Shown here: one piece after another, positions 51,123 through 60,366 of the stretch
Layout of the letters: each line of letters opens with the position of its first letter
Position numbering within the stretch: position 1 is the stretch's first letter
Origin: Lederbergia citri
GTDB lineage: Bacteria; Bacillota; Bacilli; Bacillales; Bacillaceae_C
Assembly (NCBI RefSeq): GCF_018343625.1
Contig: NZ_JAGYPG010000003.1
Location: 189,102-253,101 of the forward strand
DNA length: 64,000 nucleotides
Reading direction: 5' to 3'
Made by a program: the position numbers and the translations under genes
The notes under the pieces: generated by a model
What the model was told of the DNA's origin: nothing
The model's input: only the letters and a program-made list of their open reading frames with translations
Databases searched by the model: none

Positions 51123-52727
51123 TCATCCATGAATGTCGCGCCTATTGTAAAAAGCAAATCCTAGGAATGACATGGCAATCGCGAATATTGTCAATACGGA
51201 AACAATCATAAAATCCATGTCTTCAACAGGAAGCTGTGGAATTTGGCCATAAGGTGATAAATTGCTCATCCAATCTGGGAATTGCAGCAATCTGCCTAAA
51301 TAAACAACAATGAATGAATAAAGCAAATAGATCCAAGCAAGTCCGGAAAACTTAGGGGCAAAGCCAAGAAATAATACTGCCAGGCCGATCATGATCCACA
51401 TTGCCGGGAGATAGGCCATTGCCGCGCCATAAATCGTACTAAAGGGAATGCTGTCATCCATTACAGCTGCACCCGCCGCCCATAATCCAATGGCTGCCAT
51501 CGATAGAGCAAGAAAACCATTTCCAATCGATACGATTAGATAACTCATCAATAGTCGTGACCGTGAAACAGCTCGACTTAATAAGTGTTCAGTACGATTT
51601 TTTTCTTCTTCTCCTTTTAATTTTAAAATCGCCATTAATGCTGGAATTGTGCTAATCATCGCCAATATCGACATTAACATCGAAATAAACTGTTCGGTTA
51701 GAGAAAATCCTTCGGTTGATGTTAAGACGTCTTTCATCACTTCAAGATTTTCCAAAAACGATTCTAAATCACCTAAAACAGATCCATAAGATGCCCCTAA
51801 AACAAACATTCCGATTGCCCAAGAGATCAAACCAGTCCTTTGCAAACGAGCGCTAAGACCAAGAGGGCTCTGTAATAATGAGGACGCATGTTTTTTACCA
51901 GGCTTCGATGGCAAAAATCCTGCACCTAAATCTCGAATCGCATTCAAATAGTAAGCGAGAATAAATAAAACGAAGGCTGCACCGACCGTTAGTAAAATCG
52001 GCCACCAATAATTGTTCACATACACTTCGGAACTTAATATCCATCCCAATGGAGAAAACCAAGACAGCGTTTCATTGCTTACATCGCCGATTGCTCGTAT
52101 CAAATAAGAGACACCTAATACGACAAAGCTAAGTCCAATCGTTCCACGTGAGTTTTCAGCAAGTTGGGCAAAAATAGCTGTAATAGCCGCGAAAAAAATT
52201 CCCGTTGCTCCTAGTGCTGCCCCATATAAAAGAGAACCATTCAAGTCCATGCTATCAATTCTTAAAGTATTTAAACCCAATCCGATTAAAAGGGCTAGTA
52301 ACACATTCGTTCCAACTAAAACTAAAATGGTTGCACTCAAATTGGAGAGCCGTCCGACAGGCAATGAACGAATCAATTCGACTCGACCATCCTCTTCGTC
52401 AGTACGAGTATGGCGGGCAACAAGCAAAATGCTCATCAAACCAACGATGAGAGCTGTAAAAAGCAGCATTTGATGAGCCATCATCGCACCGCTAGTATAA
52501 TTATCCAATCCGTAGCCTTTTCCAACCATTGCCGTCATAGCCGGATTTCGCATAGTTTCTGCAATTGCCTGTCTATCAATATCTGTTGCATATAAATCCT
52601 TAAAAGCTAAAGCGGTTAAAAATGTAACCGAAGATAATGAAAGTAGCCAAATAGGAATTCTTATACGATCTCGCCTGATAATAAAGCGGGTAAGACTCCC
52701 TGTCTCATTGTATAGCTTACTGGCCAT
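51123..52727 (-). CDS. ABC-2 type exporter permease (tetronasin-resistance-like)
   Basis: A 534-residue permease with about 12 predicted helices in two halves joined by a cytosolic loop. It resembles TnrB/YxlG-type antibiotic exporters; the segment HTRTDEEDGRVELIRSLPVG is typical of this class. It shares one base with the upstream ATP-binding gene, so the two are translated together. It is controlled by the divergent TetR gene (inference). Substrate unknown, likely a hydrophobic toxin or ionophore. Confidence 0.88.
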   Translation of the reverse strand: MASKLYNETGSLTRFIIRRDRIRIPIWLLSLSSVTFLTALAFKDLYATDIDRQAIAETMRNPAMTAMVGKGYGLDNYTSGAMMAHQMLLFTALIVGLMSILLVARHTRTDEEDGRVELIRSLPVGRLSNLSATILVLVGTNVLLALLIGLGLNTLRIDSMDLNGSLLYGAALGATGIFFAAITAIFAQLAENSRGTIGLSFVVLGVSYLIRAIGDVSNETLSWFSPLGWILSSEVYVNNYWWPILLTVGAAFVLFILAYYLNAIRDLGAGFLPSKPGKKHASSLLQSPLGLSARLQRTGLISWAIGMFVLGASYGSVLGDLESFLENLEVMKDVLTSTEGFSLTEQFISMLMSILAMISTIPALMAILKLKGEEEKNRTEHLLSRAVSRSRLLMSYLIVSIGNGFLALSMAAIGLWAAGAAVMDDSIPFSTIYGAAMAYLPAMWIMIGLAVLFLGFAPKFSGLAWIYLLYSFIVVYLGRLLQFPDWMSNLSPYGQIPQLPVEDMDFMIVSVLTIFAIAMSFLGFAFYNRRDIHG

Positions 52728-53620
52728 TATGCTTCACCTCGAGATCCTTCGTAATGGCGCATAAATAAATCTTCTAATGTAGGCGGTGAGCTTTCCAATT
52801 TCACAATCCCAAATTGACTAATATATTTCATAACATTGTCCAACTCTTCTGAATCGACTTGGAATGAGAGGGTTTGTTCTTTTTGTATAATATCGTGAAC
52901 ACCTTTTATTTCATGAAGCTTTGGCATTGGCTGCCTAGATTCTACGACAAGATTCAGTCTTGTTAAATGGCGCAATTCATTCAAGGATCCTGTTTCAATA
53001 ATTTTTCCTTCACGAATGATTCCGACTCTGTCACACAACTTTTCAACTTCCGATAAAATATGGCTTGAGAGAAGTACGCTTTTCCCTGCTTTTTTAGCGT
53101 CCATAACACACTCTTGAAAAACTTTCTCCATTAGTGGGTCAAGGCCAGATGTTGGCTCATCTAAAATGTAAAGATCTGCATCGGATGAAAAAGCCGAGAC
53201 TAATGCAACCTTTTGTCTGTTTCCTTTCGAGTAAGTTCTACATTTTTTCGTCGGGTCTAATTCAAATTTTTTTATCAATTCCTCACGTCTACTCTTATGA
53301 TTGGAACCGCGAAGTTTTACGAATAAATCAATGACTTCTCCTCCTGTTAAGTTAGGCCATAAATTCACATCTCCAGGTACATAAGCAATCCGTTTGTGTA
53401 TTTCAACAGCATCTTTCCAGGCATCAAGTCCAAAAATCTTAGCTTCTCCTTCTGTTGCTTTTAGGATCCCAAGCAAAATCCGTATGGTTGTAGATTTTCC
53501 GGCTCCATTTGGACCAATGAATCCAAAGATTTCCCCTTCATTCATCTCTATATTTACTCCGTCTAATGCAGTAAAATTTCCAAATCTTTTTATTAAGTTG
53601 GATGTTCTTAAAATGGGCAT
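52727..53620 (-). CDS. ABC transporter ATP-binding protein
   Basis: A 297-residue ATPase of the DrrA-like drug exporters. Walker A GPNGAGKST, Q-loop region, a signature reading YSKGNRQKVAL in place of LSGGQ, Walker B LYILDEPTSGLD and the switch His in LLSSHILSE. The non-canonical signature is common in this subgroup. First gene of the leftward operon. Confidence 0.92.
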   Translation of the reverse strand: MPILRTSNLIKRFGNFTALDGVNIEMNEGEIFGFIGPNGAGKSTTIRILLGILKATEGEAKIFGLDAWKDAVEIHKRIAYVPGDVNLWPNLTGGEVIDLFVKLRGSNHKSRREELIKKFELDPTKKCRTYSKGNRQKVALVSAFSSDADLYILDEPTSGLDPLMEKVFQECVMDAKKAGKSVLLSSHILSEVEKLCDRVGIIREGKIIETGSLNELRHLTRLNLVVESRQPMPKLHEIKGVHDIIQKEQTLSFQVDSEELDNVMKYISQFGIVKLESSPPTLEDLFMRHYEGSRGEA

Positions 53621-53637
53621 TTCCCCTCACCACTTTC

Positions 53638-53741
53638 GAAAGTTTTGAAATATTTTAATTCGTTTAGTTCATAATATATAAAACCATGACTCATTTCAAT
53701 ATACTTATGAACTATTTTAATTGTTTTATTACAAAACTTTC
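53638..53741. promoter_or_regulatory. 104-bp concentric dyad between TetR and the ABC exporter
   Basis: GAAAGTTTTG (53638-53647) and CAAAACTTTC (53732-53741) are perfect inverted repeats; TAGTTCATAA (53665-53674) and TTATGAACTA (53705-53714) form an inner pair with exactly the same centre (53689.5). Rightwards, TTGTTT-17-TAAAAT (53721-53749) is a candidate promoter of the TetR gene. The layout suggests two operators serving divergent promoters. Confidence 0.7.
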
Positions 53742-53767
53742 ATTAAAATTATGATGAGGTGAATTTA

Positions 53768-54352
53768 ATGGATGGATTTATACGCCGGAAAGAAATGAAG
53801 AAGACCGATATCCTAAATGCAGCATTGGCGTTATTTTTAGAATTTGGCGTCCAGAAGGTTTCAGTTGCGGAAATAGCGAGGAAAGCCAATGTATCCCAAG
53901 TGACGATCTATAATTATTTTGAAAGCAAAGATAATTTAGTTCATGAAGTCATCATTTTTTACATAGATAAAGAGTGGCGTGAGTATGAGGAATTACTAAA
54001 AAGCAATCTTGCTTTTCCTGAAAAAATAAAAAGAATTATTTTTAATAAGAAGGAAACAGCTAATAAGATTCATGAGGATTTTTATCAGTATTTTATGAGG
54101 GAATATGCGGCAGGGATGAGCTATATCGAAAATCTTTATATTGAAAAGACAGTGCCAAGTTTCATTGAGTTGTTTAATGAAGGGAAAGAGAAGGGGTATA
54201 TTGATCCAGATTTATCGAATGAAGTGATTTTATTTTATATTCAAATGATGAAGGAATATATGCAGCGTGAGGATGTTTATCAAAGGATCCTGCCCATGAC
54301 AGAAGATTTAATGAATCTTTTGTTTTACGGAATAATGGGGAAAAGGGACTGA
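53768..54352 (+). CDS. TetR/AcrR family regulator of the ABC exporter
   Basis: A 194-residue TetR repressor: helix-turn-helix ILNAALALFLEFGVQKVSVA and NVSQVTIYNYFESKDNLV, then a helical ligand domain. ATG 53768 lies 6 bases after GAGGTG; the longer GTG start is inside that site. Divergent from the ABC exporter operon with a 147-bp intergenic dyad region. Confidence 0.92.
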   Translation: MDGFIRRKEMKKTDILNAALALFLEFGVQKVSVAEIARKANVSQVTIYNYFESKDNLVHEVIIFYIDKEWREYEELLKSNLAFPEKIKRIIFNKKETANKIHEDFYQYFMREYAAGMSYIENLYIEKTVPSFIELFNEGKEKGYIDPDLSNEVILFYIQMMKEYMQREDVYQRILPMTEDLMNLLFYGIMGKRD

Positions 54353-54359
54353 CGAAAAT

Positions 54360-54386
54360 AGGATACGGAGCTCAATGCCGTATCCT
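54360..54386. terminator. Weak bidirectional hairpin
   Basis: AGGATACGG and CCGTATCCT form a 9-bp stem between the convergent TetR and splB genes. The T tract is poor on both sides. Confidence 0.5.
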
Positions 54387-55414
54387 TAAGTGAAGTACTC
54401 CATTTTCGCTTCTGGAAAGTATTTTTTCAAATAACCACCGAGTGTATCTTTAATATCTGCTTGTTCTTCATCCTTATATACATATTTGCCGATTCCGTAT
54501 TTCCCCCATTTATATTTCCTTTTTGCCTCATCGAGTTCCAGTTTTGTCATTGGATAGTTTTTTTGAATGACCCGTTTAGCCGGCATCGTAAAGCGATGCT
54601 GGATTAATTCAAATGTTAAATTCTTTTTTGCGAAGCTTGGCAACTCTGCTTCAAGCTTTTGAAACATTTCCCCATATCCTTCTTTCCAGCCTTCGTGCAA
54701 ATAGATAGGAGCTACAATAAATCCTAACGGATAGCCGGCATTAGCCACTTTTATCGCGGCTTCAATTCTTTCATTTAACCGCGAAGTTCCCGGTTCAAAA
54801 TACTTAATAATATAATCATCGTTAATGCTGAAACGAAATCGAGTTTTACCATTATGTTTGGCATCTAATAGATGATCCACATGGGCAAACTTTGTAACAA
54901 AACGTAGTTTTCCATGTTCCGATTGGCCAAAATATTCAATGGCTTTCTTCAACGTATGAGTCAGATGGTCGACACCAACAATATCAGACGTACAGGATGC
55001 TTCGAACCTTGTCTCTTCTGGTGCACGTTCTTGCATATAGTTTTCAGCGGATTCAAGAATTTCATCGACATTCACGTATGTTCTAATATATGGCTTACTT
55101 CCCATCGTTGTTTGCAAGTAACAATAATGACAATGCCCCATGCAGCCCGTCGCAAATGGAATGGCATATTCAGCAGAAGGCTTGGACGTATCAAATTTTA
55201 ACGTTTTTCTAACGCCTACAACAAGTGTTGATTTGGCAATTCTATATTTTTGAAAATGATTTTCACCTGGTAAATTGCGGATTTGATTATGTGAAGTCGT
55301 TTGTCTCGTTTCAATTCCCATTTCTTTAAATTTATTTACTAATGTCTTTCCAAGTGGATATTCAAGAGCGCCCGGTTCAAAATAGACGAGTTGAGGAACA
55401 AAAGGTTTAACCAT
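54386..55414 (-). CDS. splB: Spore photoproduct lyase SplB
   Basis: Radical SAM enzyme that directly reverses the spore photoproduct (5-thyminyl-5,6-dihydrothymine) during germination. It has 342 residues, the same as the Bacillus subtilis enzyme. The 4Fe-4S ligands are Cys91, Cys95 and Cys98 (CMGHCHYC), and Cys141 in EASCTSDI is the hydrogen donor, at identical numbers. ATG 55414 overlaps splA by 8 bases; an earlier in-frame ATG lies inside splA. Transcribed from the sigma-G promoter before splA. Confidence 0.97.
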   Translation of the reverse strand: MVKPFVPQLVYFEPGALEYPLGKTLVNKFKEMGIETRQTTSHNQIRNLPGENHFQKYRIAKSTLVVGVRKTLKFDTSKPSAEYAIPFATGCMGHCHYCYLQTTMGSKPYIRTYVNVDEILESAENYMQERAPEETRFEASCTSDIVGVDHLTHTLKKAIEYFGQSEHGKLRFVTKFAHVDHLLDAKHNGKTRFRFSINDDYIIKYFEPGTSRLNERIEAAIKVANAGYPLGFIVAPIYLHEGWKEGYGEMFQKLEAELPSFAKKNLTFELIQHRFTMPAKRVIQKNYPMTKLELDEAKRKYKWGKYGIGKYVYKDEEQADIKDTLGGYLKKYFPEAKMEYFT

Positions 55415-55658
55415 AGTATTCCTCAATATCAGAAGAGCCGAATGCCTCATAATAAGCTTGTTCAGCCTCTTCTTTTGATGGGAAAATAGCTAATTCCTCT
55501 GAAATGGGGTAATACGTATCATATAGAAAAAGAGATAATTGGTTAGGATGATCAGGAGCTTGGACGACAGCTGCTTCTTGAATGTTGGCGACATCCTGTG
55601 TATGTGGGTTGCGATAAATGACATATACGATTTGACCTGGACTATAATTACTCTGCAT
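55407..55658 (-). CDS. splA: SplA, transcriptional regulator of the spore photolyase
   Basis: An 83-residue protein (Bacillus subtilis SplA is about the same size), which in Bacillus negatively modulates splB expression and resembles TRAP-like RNA-binding proteins. Seen: GQIVYVIYRNPHTQDVANIQ at the start, a central SLFLYDTYYPISEELAIF and an acidic C-terminus. It overlaps splB by 8 bases. The sigma-G promoter lies 39 bases upstream of the ATG. Confidence 0.92.
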   Translation of the reverse strand: MQSNYSPGQIVYVIYRNPHTQDVANIQEAAVVQAPDHPNQLSLFLYDTYYPISEELAIFPSKEEAEQAYYEAFGSSDIEEYYG

Positions 55659-55696
55659 TTTTTCGCCTGCTTCCTAATAAATAATGTATATGTTTT

Positions 55697-55726
55697 TACT
55701 ATGTATAAAAACAGTAACTTTATTCA
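55697..55726 (-). promoter_or_regulatory. Sigma-G promoter of splAB
   Basis: On the minus strand TGAATA (55721-55726), a 17-bp spacer and CATAGTA (55697-55703), against the sigma-G consensus TGAATA / CATACTA: one mismatch. The -35 spans the Glu and stop codons of the upstream ferritin-like gene. Confidence 0.88.
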
Positions 55727-56151
55727 CCCACCAAGTTATTTAGCTCATCTATATGCATTCGATCTTCATTTAAATTAGCAATAACAATTTGCAAGCTTTC
55801 CTCGTCTAGATCACCTCTAACAATTTCTTCTGTTTTATTGATTCCCATTTCTTGGCCTCTTATCGCGTCCTTTAAAATATCCTCAGTATGATTTGGAATC
55901 CCTTTTAATTTCTTCATTCCTTCCATAATAGAGAGCATAAAGCCATTATCTTCTACAGGCTTTCCACCCAAGTTTTGAATTCTTTCCGCTGTTTTCGCGG
56001 CGTGTTGTTTGTGCTCTTGTTGGATCTTTTGCAAAGCTTTCTTTACGTTAGGATTTGATATATTTTGAATGTAGTGCTCATATGAGTGGATAGCCATAAA
56101 TTCACCTTTGAGATATGCATTTAGCTCTTTTACTATATTTTCTTTGTTCAT
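55720..56151 (-). CDS. Ferritin-like DUF2383 protein
   Basis: A 143-residue helical protein of the ferritin-like (DUF2383) fold. Metal-ligand-like Glu and His repeat in the order GEFMAIHSYEHYI, EHKQHAAK, AIRGQEMG and DRMHIDEL. It may bind iron or manganese; spore or stress role inferred only from being beside splAB. ATG 56151 is preferred (AAGGAG upstream, spacing about 11). The splAB promoter overlaps its stop codon. Confidence 0.82.
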   Translation of the reverse strand: MNKENIVKELNAYLKGEFMAIHSYEHYIQNISNPNVKKALQKIQQEHKQHAAKTAERIQNLGGKPVEDNGFMLSIMEGMKKLKGIPNHTEDILKDAIRGQEMGINKTEEIVRGDLDEESLQIVIANLNEDRMHIDELNNLVGE

Positions 56152-56321
56152 AGCATTATTCACTCCTTAAATATATTTAACTTTGATTTAGGTGTATAAA
56201 TGGTAAAAAATAATTATAAAATTACTTTTCACTGATTTATAAAAAATATAACAATATAATTAGATAAGAAGCGATTTTTCGATTCGAATAATTTATATTG
56301 TAAAAGAAGGTGGGGTACATA

Positions 56322-57080
56322 ATGTTCAGTAACTATGGGAAACTTTGTACAGAGTTTTATGATTTTACAAAACCAGTTGGGAAGTCAATCGACGGAGATA
56401 TCGAATATTATTTTGAACGTTTAAAAAATGTTAAAGGAAGAATTCTAGAAGCTGGAGTCGGATCAGGCCGATTTTTGATACCACTTTTGGAAAATGGATA
56501 TGTTGTAGATGGATTGGATTATTCCGCAGATATGTTGAAATCTTGCAGAAATCGTTGTGAAAGTCGAGGTTTCAATCCGGATTTATTTGAAGGCAGGCTA
56601 GAAGACTTTCATTTGCCTAACAGGTACGAAGCAATCATTATACCGACTGGAACATTTTCCTTGTTAGAGACAAGGGAAGCTGCGCTGAATGCATTAACGT
56701 GTTTTAAAAACCATTTGCTACCTGGCGGTCGAATCATCATCGACTTATATTTGCCTAATGATGTAAAAGTAGGGGACATTTCTACAAATGCTATTTCATT
56801 CCCTAATGGTGAAGGAATCACGCTTGAAAGTAAATCAGTTGAACTTGATTGGATTCAGCAAAGGACCGTAACACATATTAAATATGAAAAGTGGAAAGAT
56901 GGAAAACTTATAGATACAGAGCTTCAAAGATTAGTATTGAGCTGGTATGGAGTCGAAGAATTTAAGCTTATATTACATAATATTGGGTTTGTGAATATTT
57001 CCGTTTCTTCTGGCTATGTTTATGACAAGTACCCGACGAATGCGAACGAAGTCATTACGTTTGAGGCGGAAGTAAAATGA
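56322..57080 (+). CDS. Class I SAM-dependent methyltransferase
   Basis: A 252-residue Rossmann-fold methyltransferase. Motif I is GRILEAGVGSGRFLIPLLEN, motif II VDGLDYSADML (acidic loop), then YEAIIIPTGTFSLL and PGGRIIIDLYLPND. Substrate unknown; a small-molecule or polyketide-type target is possible. ATG 56322 follows AAGAAGGTGGGG; convergent with the C45 peptidase gene. Confidence 0.9.
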   Translation: MFSNYGKLCTEFYDFTKPVGKSIDGDIEYYFERLKNVKGRILEAGVGSGRFLIPLLENGYVVDGLDYSADMLKSCRNRCESRGFNPDLFEGRLEDFHLPNRYEAIIIPTGTFSLLETREAALNALTCFKNHLLPGGRIIIDLYLPNDVKVGDISTNAISFPNGEGITLESKSVELDWIQQRTVTHIKYEKWKDGKLIDTELQRLVLSWYGVEEFKLILHNIGFVNISVSSGYVYDKYPTNANEVITFEAEVK

Positions 57081-57091
57081 GAGCTGGAAAA

Positions 57092-58042
57092 TTAGGCTCT
57101 CATTTCTATTAAAAGTCGTTCCTTGCTTCCTGCAGCGGTAAGGTAGATTTTAGATTCATTCGGAATATAAGAAACAGTATAAAGCGTACCGAAAAATTGA
57201 TCATAATCAGTATAAAACAAAGGAGAGTCTGTTTGACTGAACCAATCGTGAAGTTCCTCTGCTGTTCGTGAAGTGTTAACATTTTCTAGAACTGCTAAAC
57301 GATCCTCTGATGAACCTGTCCATTTTCGGTTATAGGCTCCCATTTTTTCGGTTTGGAATTTGTTTACACAGGCAAGCTCGTTTGGACGAGTAAGAATATG
57401 AATTTCACCAGGTGAAGCTTCGGCCACGGCAAAGTTACCTTTTCGATCCAACAAAGAGTAGTTATAACAAGCCGCATGAGGTAGTTTTTTCAATAATTGA
57501 ATCGCTTCCTCTACATCTTTGCACATTTCCAAAACAATCCGTACAATCGTACTGCACAAAAAGCCTTTTTGATAAAATTCATTATTCACAAAATGCAAAC
57601 CAACTACGAGACCATTGTGATTCATTCCGTCCAATCGTCCAACAAGAAATTGGGTATTTCCGTAAATGGTGTTGTTTTTAATAAATAGACTATCATAAAC
57701 CTTTGGGCTAAAATCATAATTTCTTACATAAAAGTCGCTTGTAATGAAACTCGTACAGCCTAATTCAGAAAGTTGCGGCATATCATATCCAGCGAGCATG
57801 CGAAGGACGTCAGCTTCAAGATGGCCCGACCCATCGATAATGCCTTGCAGTTCCTCAAAAAGAGGAGGACAATAAACATTTAGAGCTTCTTTGATTTCAT
57901 CGATATTTTGTTGCAAGGAATATGCCTTTTGCAGCTCTTCGAATTGTGTTTGCATCACTGGTGATTGCTTTAGCATGGCACCAATGGATAGTCCATTTTC
58001 GTAGTAACTTCCGGAAAGAGTTAATGATTGAATAGGAAACAA
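57092..58042 (-). CDS. C45 (acyl-CoA:6-APA acyltransferase-like) Ntn hydrolase
   Basis: A 316-residue protein of the C45 peptidase or choloylglycine-hydrolase-like group of Ntn hydrolases. The nucleophile is the Cys of ELGCTSFITSDFYVRNYDFS (self-cleavage before it would free the N-terminal Cys), with the typical RNYDF that follows. It hydrolyses linear amides; known relatives act on acyl-amino acids or penicillins. No signal peptide. A ribosome site GGGAG lies 8 bases before the ATG. Confidence 0.83.
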   Translation of the reverse strand: MFPIQSLTLSGSYYENGLSIGAMLKQSPVMQTQFEELQKAYSLQQNIDEIKEALNVYCPPLFEELQGIIDGSGHLEADVLRMLAGYDMPQLSELGCTSFITSDFYVRNYDFSPKVYDSLFIKNNTIYGNTQFLVGRLDGMNHNGLVVGLHFVNNEFYQKGFLCSTIVRIVLEMCKDVEEAIQLLKKLPHAACYNYSLLDRKGNFAVAEASPGEIHILTRPNELACVNKFQTEKMGAYNRKWTGSSEDRLAVLENVNTSRTAEELHDWFSQTDSPLFYTDYDQFFGTLYTVSYIPNESKIYLTAAGSKERLLIEMRA

Positions 58043-58089
58043 ATAATCACTCCCTTTTATAAATTGTAAAAATATTTTAACATTTTACC

Positions 58090-58131
58090 AAAAGAAAAAC
58101 CGGACTTCAATTGCTCAATGAAGTCCGGTTT
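58090..58131 (-). terminator. Terminator of the DedA gene
   Basis: A 13-bp perfect stem (58097-58109 with 58119-58131) between the DedA stop and the C45 start; on the minus strand it is followed by TTCTTTTGG. Confidence 0.9.
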
Positions 58132-58135
58132 GGTT

Positions 58136-58777
58136 TTATTTTGAAAATCGCTCTTTTATAAAGGCAATAATTGCAGGTAGAACAGATATAAAGATAATAA
58201 GCAAGATAACCGTTGAGAAATTATTTTTGATAATAGGGATATTCCCAAAGAAATATCCTGCGATTGTACAAAGTAAAACCCAAATTGCACCGCCAATGAT
58301 ATTATAAGTAATAAAATAACGGTAGTTCATTCGGCTTGCACCTGCTACGAATGGAGCGAATGTACGAATAAATGGCATGAAGCGAGCGAAAATAATGGTT
58401 TTGCCACCATGTTTATTGAAAAAATCTTCTGCCTTTTCCATTTTCTCTTTGTTAATCATCTTACCGAGCCAGCTATTTGGCGGAATCGATGTGCCAACTT
58501 TTTTTCCTATATGATAATTGACCGTATCACCAATTACCGCGGCACTAAAAAAGACAACCAAAAGTAATACAATATTAAATGCTCCTACTGCGGCAAAAGC
58601 CCCACTCGCAAATAATAAAGAATCTCCAGGTAAAAATGGAAACACGACGACTCCGGTTTCAACAAAGACGATTAAAAATAAAATGGCATAGGACCATAGA
58701 TCAAATATTTGAATGATGTCGATTAAATGCTCATCTATATGTAAAATGAAACTAATTAAACCTTTAATAATATCCAC
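58136..58777 (-). CDS. DedA family membrane protein
   Basis: A 213-residue DedA protein, with the family segment FVETGVVVFPFLPGDSLLFA, the E/D-x-x-G-F-P pattern and RFMPFIRTFAPFVAGASRMN with the two functional Arg. It is likely a lipid-carrier flippase. It is closer to the Escherichia coli YqjA/YohD type than the one at 34.4 kb, which it only distantly resembles. Monocistronic. Confidence 0.92.
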   Translation of the reverse strand: MDIIKGLISFILHIDEHLIDIIQIFDLWSYAILFLIVFVETGVVVFPFLPGDSLLFASGAFAAVGAFNIVLLLVVFFSAAVIGDTVNYHIGKKVGTSIPPNSWLGKMINKEKMEKAEDFFNKHGGKTIIFARFMPFIRTFAPFVAGASRMNYRYFITYNIIGGAIWVLLCTIAGYFFGNIPIIKNNFSTVILLIIFISVLPAIIAFIKERFSK

Positions 58778-58953
58778 GTTTCCAAATCCTTTTCGAAGTT
58801 AATAAAAAATGTATGCCCAAAACACATTATCACCTTTTTATACTTTTACCGCAAGTGATAATCATAGAAAGGGCTACATGGTGGCAAACTTTTTTAGTAA
58901 AATGAAGTTAATATGTAGTAGATTGATAGAAATGTTGAAAAGGTTGTGAATAC

Positions 58954-60366
58954 ATGATTACGGGTCAAATAAGGGCAAGACTAGCAGAAATTGTTGGGAA
59001 AGAAAATGTGATCACTTCTATAGCTGGTCGTCTTGTATATTCATACGACGCTACACCAAATTATCAATCGATGCCAGATTTGGTCATTGCTCCACAGAAT
59101 ACAGAAGAAATAGCTGAAATTGTAAGCGTTTGCCGAGATGAGAGAATACCGATCATCCCTCGTGGATCAGGGACGAATCTATGTGCCGGGACAGTGCCGA
59201 CTGAGGGAGGGATTGTTCTTTTATTCAAACATATGAACAAAATCCTCGAAATCGATGAAGAAAATCTAACAGTTACCGTCCAGCCAGGTGTTATTACGCA
59301 GGATATGATACGGGAAGTGGAAAAACGCGGATTATTTTATCCACCTGATCCAAGCTCAATGAAAATATCAACGATTGGCGGCAATATTAACGAGAATTCA
59401 GGTGGACTACGTGGGTTAAAGTACGGAGTAACCGCCGATTATGTGATGGGGCTTGAGGCGGTGTTGCCGAATGGAGACATCATTCGAACAGGTGGAAAAC
59501 TGGCAAAAGATGTGGCGGGCTATAATTTGACTCAGCTGCTCGTTGGCTCTGAGGGGACCCTTGCTATCATTACGGAAGCAACCTTGAAACTTATTCCGAT
59601 TCCGGAAACGAAGCAGACGATGCTTGCACTCTATCAAAACATGGATGCAGCCGCGCGATCTGTTTCTGAAATTATTTCATCTAGAATCATTCCGGCAACA
59701 CTTGAGTTCCTTGATCAACCGACCTTAAAAGCAGTTGAAGATTTTGTAAATATTGGACTTCCTACTGATGTGGAGGCGGTTCTTTTAATTGAACAAGATG
59801 GACCACCTGAAATTGTTGCAAGGGATATGCAAAAAATGGCGGATATTTGTACTAGGGAAGGAGCGGTTTCTGTAAAAATTGCCGAAACCGAGGTAGAGGC
59901 ACTTGCTTTAACAGAAGCGAGGCGATCGGCACTTTCTGCGTTGGCACGATTGAAGCCGACTACGATTCTCGAAGATGCGACTGTTCCTAGATCGGAAATC
60001 GCTAATATGGTGAAAGCCATTAATGAGATAGCCAAAAAGCACAATGTCACGATTTGTACGTTTGGTCATGCGGGGGATGGAAATTTACATCCTACATGCC
60101 CAACTGATGTAAGGGATAAAGAGGAAATGAAACGGGTGGATGCAGCTTTTGCGGACATTTTTGCGAAAGCAATTGAATTAGGTGGAACAATCACTGGTGA
60201 GCATGGAGTGGGGATGATGAAAGCTCCGTATTTAGAATGGAAGCTTGGAACAGAAGGGGTTTTAATCATGAGTGCGATCAAGCAGTCTTTTGATCCTCAT
60301 AACATTATGAACCCAGGGAAAATATTTGCAAAAGAAACACGGAAACGGCTGGTGGTAAGCCGATGA
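58954..60366 (+). CDS. glcD: Glycolate oxidase subunit GlcD (FAD-linked oxidase)
   Basis: A 470-residue flavoprotein that oxidises glycolate (or D-lactate) to glyoxylate. Motifs: FAD-binding PCMH domain PRGSGTNLCAGTVP and ENSGGLRGLKYGVTADYVM, then a C-terminal cap with FGHAGDGNLHP and GEHGVGMMK. It overlaps glcF by 4 bases. There is no GlcE in the window, as in Bacillus ysfC-ysfD. The true substrate (glycolate or D-lactate) is not certain. Confidence 0.94.
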   Translation: MITGQIRARLAEIVGKENVITSIAGRLVYSYDATPNYQSMPDLVIAPQNTEEIAEIVSVCRDERIPIIPRGSGTNLCAGTVPTEGGIVLLFKHMNKILEIDEENLTVTVQPGVITQDMIREVEKRGLFYPPDPSSMKISTIGGNINENSGGLRGLKYGVTADYVMGLEAVLPNGDIIRTGGKLAKDVAGYNLTQLLVGSEGTLAIITEATLKLIPIPETKQTMLALYQNMDAAARSVSEIISSRIIPATLEFLDQPTLKAVEDFVNIGLPTDVEAVLLIEQDGPPEIVARDMQKMADICTREGAVSVKIAETEVEALALTEARRSALSALARLKPTTILEDATVPRSEIANMVKAINEIAKKHNVTICTFGHAGDGNLHPTCPTDVRDKEEMKRVDAAFADIFAKAIELGGTITGEHGVGMMKAPYLEWKLGTEGVLIMSAIKQSFDPHNIMNPGKIFAKETRKRLVVSR

